Shown here one piece after another: positions 55,774-64,000 of a DNA stretch of 64,000 nt. The stretch is taken from NCBI GenBank assembly GCA_030015575.1, contig CM057337.1:295702044-295766043 (forward strand), read 5' to 3'. Under the pieces are notes generated by a model, which saw only the letters and a program-made list of their open reading frames with translations, made no database searches and had not been told where the DNA came from. Source of the DNA: Agapanthus africanus (lineage: Eukaryota > Streptophyta > Magnoliopsida > Asparagales > Amaryllidaceae). Positions within the stretch are counted from its first letter, which is position 1, and each line of letters opens with the position of its first letter. The position numbers were made by a program, and so were the translations under genes.

Positions 55774-55998
55774 CAGCATCTCCTTCAACTCCTAAACGGT
55801 GGCCTTCAAGCTCTCCAGTTCCTGCTGGATACGTCGCTCACTGAAGACGGAGGAAGTAACCACCGGGGTGGAGTCCAACCTCATATGGGCCCTGCTAGAG
55901 CCCAGTCCTCGGCCTCTCTCCCAACCTTCGTGGTGCCGTCCGTGTGCGGCATCCAGGACTGGGGTCAGCAGCCTCGAATGCTGCCTTCCCCCTAGCAA
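55774..55998 (-). pseudogene. Transposase_24-like (plant Ptta/En/Spm) C-terminal remnant
   Basis: Minus-strand frame with GWERGRGLGSSRA followed by RRIQQELESLKATV, an in-frame TAG, then ELKEML and a donor-like GTATGT. A GRG-L-G stretch followed by a short helical ELxxLKxTV segment is typical of the C-terminal part of En/Spm-type plant transposase proteins. The frame is short and broken, and upstream exons (about 56200-56300) are only guessed. No DNA-cleavage domain is in the window. Confidence 0.5.
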
Positions 55999-56388
55999 CT
56001 GTCAGAATATTATATTTAGCACATACTGGTCTATAAAATTGACAAGAAATACCAAAATCAACAAATTCAAAGCCTTACCTACAGAGATAGAAAATGTGCT
56101 CCTCTGGTATCTGCATGTATCAAAATTTGAATAATATTAATTAATTTCAGTACATACATATTAATAAGGTAAACTCGCATATAGCGCTGCTTACACATAT
56201 GACAGGGAGTGAACAAGCTCTTGTAGATCATCAGGCGCAAATCTAATCTCATCAAGCCGCCCATGATAATGAGTTGCACGACTAAACAAGGTCCACGACT
56301 TACAATCATTCCCGCATGCGATCATATATAAAAATCATAGTTTCTAGGATGACAAATTTTATTGTCAACTACTGTCACCACCTACAGC

Positions 56389-58613
56389 TGTAGGGTTCCT
56401 AGGCACACTAAGGAGGTCTCACAAGGCATCAACCATGCCAATTTCAAATTTTACGAGTGCCGAGAAACCCTAATACGGATCGTTAACTAGATTTTAGGCG
56501 AACAGAAACAAGTAAACGACTTTACTCTAAGTGAACGGAAATACAAACTTTGTAGATCCGGTCCTCCACCTCCGTAGCTCCGCAATGAAGTCTCTTCGCT
56601 GTCCAAATGGAAAACTCGGGCTCTAGCATCGGCTTCATCGGAGAAATGGGCGGGCAAGGTCGTCGGCTTCGTGCCGAAGATGATCTACGTCGAGGCATCA
56701 CAAGATCAAGCTCCCTCTTCACCAAGTCATGAAACTTGTGAAGAAAACACCCTTTACTACTTGGCAAGAGGTAGAGGATGAAGAAATAGGAGGTGGGTTC
56801 ACTTTAGAATTGGATTTCTCACTCAATTGCTCAAGTTGCCATTGATGAAGCAAGCTTTCTTCTTGAAGAAGAAGAAGAAGAAGATGAAAAATGTTATGAT
56901 AAGTATTCTATAAAATGAATAATAAATCAATACTTATCATATGGCAACCATGATTAGGTGTAGAGAATAGACCATGGTTAATTGGAAGGGTTAGGGTTAA
57001 ACATGAAGATAAAATGGTCACTAGGTCAAAGCTTCAAGAAGCTTCAAAAATAAACAAAGAAAGCCACCATTTTCTCTTCATCATTTTCTTTTGCTAAAAT
57101 AAACAAAATGGATAAATAAATGAATAAATGAATAAGTAAATGAAGCATAAGAAACCCTAACCATTGACCAACCATGGTTTAAACCATACACCTAACTATC
57201 ATGTATCATCAAACATGATACACACAAGTGCACAAAACTATATCACATATACAATGTGCAAATGAAGTGAGAAAACCCATTTAAAGTGAACCAATACTAG
57301 TTAATGCAAAGTAATATATCAAATATATAATTATGCATTAAATCAGTAAATCTACACTTGATTTAACGACCCGGTCATATCGCATATAACCGACTAATAT
57401 TCAATGTATCGGCTTATCGAATCAATGCTTGAATCGATAACTAGGTTATATCGCATACAACAAATCGATACATTTATCACGAGAATGGAATACGGTATCA
57501 CATACACGCATTATTCTCGGTCCCGCACATATCTCATATGCGCTCCTATTTCGTTTCGCTTGAGCCAGGAAACCTCTGTGTAGGACTCTAAAGACTCGTC
57601 AATACGCCGGCAGCAGGTGATGATCATATCAAACACCCACAAGCCGCAAGCGGTCTGCTAAACGTAACGGCCACCCGGGTATTGAACGATCAGAAGATCG
57701 ACGAGCAAGCCCGCTCATACTCCTGTGAATCCAACCAGTAACACATACCGTACAGTCCGGTCTGATAGTCTGATATGTCGCATATCTCGCCTAGGGGTGG
57801 TAAACGTCAGACCCCAATAGCTCAATAAGTCGTGTCGATATGAGGTCTATAACAATTCGAGAAACTACTGGTAACACTTACCAGTAAATCTCAGCAACCC
57901 TGGCCAGGGATTTCCGGTTATAGCCAATCGAACACAGCGCAACATCAACTCCCTATACCAGGAGAGACGAATCCCCTCCTATCGCACATTGCCTCCATGT
58001 GATTCGGGACTGTACCCAAAAACCACCGTTTTGCACGCCCTCTTGGACGTGGTAAGGTGGAAATCAAAGCACAGTGGGAACCACACAAGACTCTATGACG
58101 ATCTCGGGTCAACAGACTACTCTGTACCAGTGTCACCAGAGAACTGCCATCTGACGTAAGGTATAATACCATCTGGGAGTTCTCGGCGAGTCCGTCCAGT
58201 GTACCCAGTCTCCACTGAGCACCCGTATATCATCTCTGATGTCAAACACCAATGGATATGGGATCATCCATCGCCCATCTGTATGGGTCGAGAAGGTATA
58301 CGCTAGTCTACTCTGGTATATCGATGCCCCGTCTCGATATACCCACGACTAGGGACTTTGAAGGATGTACTTGTGGACTACCATGTCCCCACTAGTATGA
58401 TCCGCATCATAGTCCAGGTAGTCAAGTACACATCCTAATGGGCTTTACCAACATGTATCATAGAGACAATCAGTATACACGTTAAGGTAAAGAGTAACCA
58501 GATAGCATACTATCATGTCGAGCAAGAAAGTCCTCCCTATATATGTCCAAGCATCCACTACAATATACATCCTATGTATAGTAATGGCCTCTAGGGCATA
58601 CATATAACTAACA
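56389..58613 (-). repeat. Element I 3' LTR
   Basis: 2225 bp, TGTAGG...CTAACA, clearly related to the LTRs of A but more diverged from them than they are from each other. The CGGTCATATCGCATATAACCG and ATCGAATCAATGCTTGAATCGAT hairpins persist with changes. The TATA-like motif is altered (GTCCACAAGTACATCC on the minus strand, about 58364-58379). Confidence 0.93.
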
Positions 58614-60101
58614 ATCTCCTACTTGCACTAGGGCCATCTCATAGCAGTGGTTGCAGTATCTCATACTCAACCATCCCATAATAGTCTCTCTCTGGGAAAA
58701 GGCCTTTGTGAGTGGATCCGCCGTGCTGCCCTCTGAGTCTACTCTCCTAACCTCGATCTCCTTGGAGATCAACCATCTCCATGTGCAGGTGATACTGCCT
58801 TAGAATAAATCTGGATCATTGATGGGACGGACGTTCCTTGGCATAAGCCACAACTCCATTGTCACATAATGGGAGGAACTAAGTTCATCTCATGAACAAA
58901 TATACATCCAGACTGCCTCTTTGGTAGCATCTCAAGTAGCGATGTATCCTGCCTTTATCGTCTAGTTAGCTACGGTATCTAGCTTGGAACTATTCCAACA
59001 TACCGTCCCTTTACTGAGGGTAAAGACAATGCCTGTGACTGACATTCAGTCGTCTGTATCACCCTGGAACACTTCCAGTGATTCTTCCCAGGATCGATTG
59101 ATACCATCTCACTACATCTAGTGAGTATCCTAATATCCAATTATATCCATCTCATAGATGAAAAACACAGGATTTAGGAGGTATCACTTTGATCCTATAT
59201 GGAGAATCATTGTGATAAGCGGAGATTGACCGAGCGTAGCATAGGAAACTCCTTCCCTATCAAGAGTATGTCATCCACGTACTCTACGAGGATCATCACC
59301 ATACTCCCTACTACCTTTTTGTTTATACAAGGTTCATCTACCATTTTGATGATATCAAACTCTTTGACTACTACATCAAAACAGATGTTCCAACTCCGCG
59401 ATGCCTGCTTTATCACATAAAACATCTTGCACACGTTTCCGCTGCTCCCACTGTCTACGAAGCCCTCTGGCTGTGTTCTTATAGACGTTCTCTTCTAAAT
59501 CATTTTAGAAAAGCAGTCATGGCACCGAACCGCCAGATATCGTAGTCATGATATGTAGCCGTGGCAAGCAGGATCTGGATGGACTTAAGCATAGCCACTT
59601 GAAAAGGTTTCATCATTATCCACGCCTGGTCGATGACGAAAAGCTTTAACAAGTCTAGCTTTGAAAGTCTCAACTTTTCCATCTACACCAAGTAATCTTC
59701 TCAAGATATACTTGCTCCTGATGGGGATTTAACCCTTCAGATATAGCAACCAAAGTCCATACTTTGTTGGTGTATATGGATTCCATCTCAGATCGCTAAG
59801 CATCCAGCCATTCTTACAGAATCCTACTCCTGATGGCCAGCTCGAAACTAGTTGGGTCATCATCTCATGATGCAATCCTCGCTCCCACTGTCATAGAGAA
59901 ACCAAAGTATCTCTCAGGTGGGTGAGGAACCCTACTAGATCGGCGGAGAGACCGAGGTTCGTTGGTAACTATTGAATCCTTTGGTTTTATCAAATCATCT
60001 GCTGTGGTTTGTATAGCTGGAACCTTTCCAGTTCTACATAACAGATCTTGCCTCGAGCTTGTCCGGATTTTGCTTTTCAGACATAGGCCGGGCAACCCCA
60101 A
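58614..60101 (-). pseudogene. Element I degenerate reverse transcriptase/RNase H region
   Basis: Starts with the PPT (GTGCAAGTAGGAGAT on the minus strand, one change from A). The piece at 59207-59434 keeps QASRSWNICFD, DEPCINKK and VEYVDDILLIG, so the YVDD box is intact here, unlike in A. The piece at 59500-59682 keeps AMLKSIQILLATATYHDYDIW, and 59865-60101 the linker with PPERYFGFSM. Frameshifts separate the pieces. Confidence 0.8.
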
Positions 60102-61383
60102 ATCTTAACCAACTTAAGAGATGGGCTCTTCCCTTATCATATCAAATATGAAGTGGTAGGCAACGGATTTGATTTGAACCCTATTCAATAGGTATGCAGC
60201 TTCTCAAGTGCATAACTCCCAAAATGGAAATAGGTAACTCAGTAGTACTCATCATAGAGCACACCTAATCACATAGGGTGTTATCGCTCCGCCCCGATAT
60301 ACTATCGTGCTATGATGTATACGGAGGAGTAATGCTGAGAGAGAATCTCATTCTCCTTTAGAAAAGTCCAAGAATTTCGTGCTCAAGTATTCTCCTCCTT
60401 GATCTCATCAAAGGACATAATACTTATACCCGTATTTTGGTTCTCTACTTCTAACTTATATTCTGTGAATATCTCAAAAGGTTCGGACTTGTGTTTCAAC
60501 AGGAACATACGTCTGAATCAAAAGAGATCATCAGAGAATTTAATGAAGTACAAAGAACTGGTCTTGGCATATGTAGACAGGGGACTTTACATACATCAGC
60601 ATGTATCAATCCCAAGAGTTCACTAACTCTTTCTCTGTTTCCAGTAAACGGAGCTATGGTCATCTTATCTCTGTGACATGACTGGCAAGTTTTACAAGAT
60701 GTAAATTCAAACTGATTTAAATATGCATCTAAATGTAACTTCAGCTAGTCGGGTCGCATTGATATGACCTAGTCTACAATGCCTCAAGATAAATTCGTTC
60801 ATTTCTGAACTCTTCCTCTTGTGTGTGTCCCGTATACTGAGAACTGTAGTTTGATTTAGAACTTCAATGCTTTTAGATAACGTGCCTGATCCGATCAACT
60901 TTTGATATAGAAAATGTTCAAAATATTATCCAACAATACAAAATTTTATCATTTCTTCACTGATAAAGAGACTGATATGATTTTGTATATCAGGTTCGGT
61001 ATCTAATAACATTCATTCAGAATCAATGTATTCTTGTAATACAGGGTGACAGTGACCAACAGACTTGGCTGCAACACTTGCCCCGTTTTCTGTCTCATGA
61101 AACTTATCACCCGTTCTCAGTTTTTCTACCTTTCTGTAGCCCTATGTAACAGATTACATATCTGGGATCCTGATCCGGTATCATATACCCTGGATGCGGA
61201 GGATACTGAGAAACAGTTCTTTGTAATGAACACACCCGAAGATGATGCATCAGCATGCACTCTCTTCGTTTGGGCGGCACGGGAATTCTGGTAATCCCCA
61301 ATTTCCTGCTCTGTCTTATAACAATTATATGTTGGAGCGGGACCAACGTTCCCCAGCTCAGTATAACAAGCGGGTTCAGTCAA
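60102..61383 (-). pseudogene. Element I degenerate integrase and protease remnants
   Basis: Integrase pieces lie around 60399-60626, and an HHCC-finger fragment at 60707-60898 reads ILRHCRLGHINATRLAE. The protease piece at 61126-61383 keeps YDTGSGSQICNLL, better preserved than in A. It starts near CYKTEQEIGDYQNSRAAQT, where the zinc knuckle should be, and joins the leader at about 61395-61410 with the same gag deletion as A. Confidence 0.75.
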
Positions 61384-61862
61384 TATTCCGTATTATTATC
61401 TTGATTAAGGCGTGATATGGTCGCTACCTGGAGAGAGAGAGAAGAAAACACTCAGCGTGCGCTCTTGCAAGAATAGATTGGTTTTTATTTTATCTAATCA
61501 GGATGGCTCCCACTGCTTTTTATCAAATCTTCCTTCAAACCCTAAAAGGAAAGACTAGCCGGGATTAATTACACACTACAAGTTCGCCAATCTTTCAGCC
61601 AGGCCAGTGTCGGTACTTTAAGGGAGGTCCCCCGTGCTTTCGCACGAACCTGATTAATGTAAACCTCGTTTTCCCAGAGGCGTAACCTCGTTAACACCTT
61701 TCTAGACACCTACTTGATCGGCTAATTGTAATATGTAAAACTCTCCCAGGAGTAACTCTTACTCGCAGCGGGTATCGGGATCCAACTATCTCATAGAAGG
61801 TATGCAATCTCATTGCAAATTTCAACACTTGAAATTCCCGATAATATTTTGCCCCTAGTGTT

Positions 61863-62085
61863 CTATGACCTTGACGAATGCCAAACAACCCATAGTCCAC
61901 TAGTCAAGTTCAACCCGTACATTTCTTGATTGAATTAAACCCACCCGCATGACCATTGACGAATGCCAAACAACGCCGTATGAATACCCTAATCCAATCG
62001 CATCATATGCTCAAGCAGATAAATACTAGTTAGCTACCGCACACTACACCTTGACGAATGCCAAACTACCGCAGCACGAATACTA
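61863..62085 (-). ncRNA. Triple stem-loop module of element I (core GAAT)
   Basis: Copy 1 has stem CTATG/CATAG (61863-61867, 61891-61895). Copies 2 (from about 61954) and 3 (from about 62049) keep the loop TTGACGAATGCCAAAC, but their stems are weak, probably through decay. The core GAAT is the same in all three and differs from the sister element A at the same two bases each time. Confidence 0.65.
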
Positions 62086-62215
62086 ACTAGTACTTATCTG
62101 AAATGACGGAGGGCTACGACAGGCTTTTCTGAAAACCTATTGCGTAATGAACTTGAAATCGTTGTAGAATCAAATGATTTTTGAAATGGAGTGTTTTTGA
62201 GGCTTTTCTAGTTTT

Positions 62216-62458
62216 GCTAAAGGAGTCACTCCCGGTGAAGGGATCGTCGGTCCTTTCCTCGTCGAATGAGGTGCAGGATATATCACATATATCACTGTGC
62301 AAAGCAGAAACTCTTAAAAGCAATCAAAAGACAAACCGAGTGTGTAGCATCTGCCAGTTATTGCTAAAGGAGTCACTCCCGGTGAAGGGATCTCGGTCCT
62401 TTCCTCATCGAATAAGGTGCAGGATATATCACATATACCGCTGTGCAAAGCAAGAACT
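62216..62458 (-). repeat. Two direct repeats in element I leader
   Basis: Copies start at about 62216 and 62363, each with AGGAGTCACTCCCGGTGAA and a GGTGCAGGATATATCACATAT stretch before the GCAAAGCA end. Confidence 0.75.
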
Positions 62459-62803
62459 GTAGCTAACTGTTTTATTTTTGAAATTCGATTCTACAACATC
62501 TTAGGTTTCTTTTCTTTCATTAATCACATTAATGAAGTCCCATCATTTAAGTACCTAAACATCACAGATAAATACGACGTACACTTATGCCATCCGCATT
62601 CGCCTCGATGTCCCCTCGTGCACCGTTAGGTTAGGTAACTAACGGCAGAGCGGGGCAGGGCTAGCGCGGGTGTAAAACATAAGTAACGCCTATATAATAT
62701 ATCATATATACTATATATAGTATCCATCACAGAACATATCACATGATCACATCACAGATATCGCAGCAGAAGAAACATATGAAATATTGGATATACTAGG
62801 ACG

Positions 62804-62839
62804 TCCGTGTTTTCAATACGAGCCAGTATAAAACACGGA
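62804..62839 (-). ncRNA. GAGCC-loop hairpin of leader I
   Basis: TCCGTGTTTT (62804-62813) pairs with AAAACACGGA (62830-62839); inner ATAC/GTAT closes on GAGCCA. One base in the bulge differs from A. Confidence 0.75.
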
Positions 62840-64000
62840 TTCCACGGTCGCGATGAATAGCCAAACCCACACCCCTAGACCCCTACGAGAGCGGCAAGCA
62901 ACCCTACCAATTCTAGAGTTAGGAGACCCGGACTCGACTCCTCGATTTGGTCTCCCACTGGACTCCAGAACCCGGTTACTTGTGCTCCCCTTCTTGGGTC
63001 TATCCTAGTGCGGAAAAGTAAATAATATACATAGGGTGACATCTTCCGCAACCTGGAAGTGCCCCAATAAAAGAATATTACATACAGATTTTTACATGAA
63101 TGAAAATGAAAAACACTCATCTCACATAAAAACCCCCGGCTATTCAAACACGACGATCCAATATAACATATCCAGCAACACATAACATCACATGTCATCA
63201 ACGTAAGTAAATATGTCCATCCCAATTGTCGTTGACATATAGCAACGAAACCGGCGATATCACATATTACACTTACGGTCACAGAAAAGAAAGTGTAAAA
63301 CTACAACAGTTGGAATCCGCAACATCCTCAGACATCGCAAGCCTGACTAAATGAATTCCTTAGACATCGCATGCCTAACAATTATAAACCCCGCATTTTA
63401 GTCTCATTATCGAAAACTCTTTTCAATATCAAGTCGGGCAATTCAACAAGATTCCCGACATCCTGATCGAATGCTCGTCGCAAACTTCAGTAGGCGGCCG
63501 CACCCCCGACGCCGTCGACGAAGTGCACCAAGGCGGAACACCGCTGCCGCGAGCACCCGGACGGATGCTTTCGGCGACGGGGTTCTCCTACAGTCACTTG
63601 GTCGGGGCTATGGAGTGAGGCTGTCTATTAAGTTTACCCGGCGAGTATCCGCGTACATTACGTGATTGCGACGGACTTTTGATCACATCAAAATTCCGCG
63701 GCAACCGATCAAGTGAGACTAAAGTGCTATGTTTATAACATTCATTCAGTTATCTCATAACTTCTTGTGAATTCCAATTATTGTATCCATTCCGGATAAA
63801 TAGAAAATGTTAAACTTTCCGATCGAACAATCGAACACCCAAGTTTTCCCGAAACAGATCAACACATGAAACAAGTCTAAAAATATTCAGTTCGTGCCTC
63901 AGTACCAACGGTCTAGCCGTAGAAGGGTCAAGCCAACGCCTCACATGTGGCATGCCGTACTGCCCCAAACCCGAAGGTTCAAAGGGCAGTTCAAGACGGT

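Larger units (their letters stand above)
54688..56388 (-). mobile_element. CACTA (En/Spm-type) transposon, one end
   Basis: Begins at the break in the E LTR with CACTACTACAAATAAGG, a typical CACTA terminal inverted repeat. It is followed by about 500 bp of subterminal repeats and, on the minus strand, exon-like remnants of a transposase gene. Element I interrupts it at 56389; the other end is outside the window. Since the gene reads towards this end, this is the 3' end of the transposon. Confidence 0.85.
56389..64000 (-). mobile_element. Element I: copia retrotransposon of the A family (cut by window end)
   Basis: Begins with an A-type LTR (TGTAGGGTTCC, 56389-58613) after ACAGC (56384-56388), which should recur beyond the window as the target duplication. 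PPT, pol remnants and leader follow in the same order as in A, and the window ends in the leader at a point equal to about 9014 in A. I shares the loss of gag sequence with A. Its triple stem-loop has core GAAT instead of GCAG. Confidence 0.92.
61410..64000 (-). other. Element I leader (continues past window end)
   Basis: Same modules as A: triple stem-loop region (61863-62085), two direct repeats (62216-62458), CCGTTAG/CTAACGG hairpin (about 62623-62645) and GAGCC-loop hairpin (62804-62839). The GC-rich inverted repeat and PBS would lie beyond the window. No gene seen. Confidence 0.75.

Noticed and set aside
55799-56134. 111-codon plus-strand frame in the CACTA element
   Set aside because: It overlaps antisense to the transposase-like exon, whose motifs on the minus strand make better sense.

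Overview
This window looks like intergenic DNA from a large-genome flowering plant. I found no host gene, tRNA or rRNA. Almost all of it is a nest of LTR retrotransposons plus the end of a CACTA DNA transposon. The plant assignment rests on the element types: Ty1/copia and Ty3/gypsy-like elements primed by initiator tRNA-Met (TGGTATCAGAG), one element primed by tRNA-Asp (TGGCGCCGTTGCCGGGG), and CACTA. The species cannot be told from the sequence.

Layout, using letters of my own. F (34805-37039) is a piece of the untranslated leader of an old copia element. Next to it, or inserted in it, lie C, a gypsy-type LTR (1-34804 after removing inserts), and G, the start of a related LTR (37040-37606). 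C was hit by copia element A (1429-22307, target duplication CGTAT) and copia element D (23854-33887, ATATC). A was hit in its own 5' LTR by copia element B (11722-22226, CTCCC). G was hit by gypsy-type element E (37607 to 54687). E was hit by a solo copia LTR (41867-43976, GTAGT), by element H (46738-53983, GAGCC) and by a CACTA element (from 54688). The CACTA was hit by copia element I (56389 to beyond the window end). A, B, D, F and I all read on the minus strand; C, E, G and H read on the plus strand. Target duplications flank A, B, D, H and the solo LTR.

Coding content is nearly all decayed. B is the only near-intact autonomous element: LTRs about 99% alike by eye and one Gag-Pol frame broken only by a nonsense codon and a 77-bp tandem duplication. 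A, D and I keep only fragments of pol, and A and I lack the same part of gag, so they probably moved with enzymes supplied in trans. E has very long LTRs (about 4.3 kb) around a short internal region with no recognisable pol. H carries a long acidic reading frame of unknown function with just two in-frame TAG codons.

The most interesting signal is in the roughly 2-3 kb leaders of the copia elements. All five leaders hold an array of small inverted repeats whose stems differ in sequence between elements but stay self-complementary. The strongest part is three successive stem-loops with nearly the same loop (TTGAY-NNNN-RCCAA). Its central four bases are the same in the three loops of one element but differ between elements: GCAG in A, TTTG in B and D, GAAT in I, AGAG in F. 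A second hairpin shows a GAGCC-type loop on unrelated stems. This looks like a conserved structured RNA with element-specific identity, perhaps for packaging or recognition of the genomic RNA. That function is inference.
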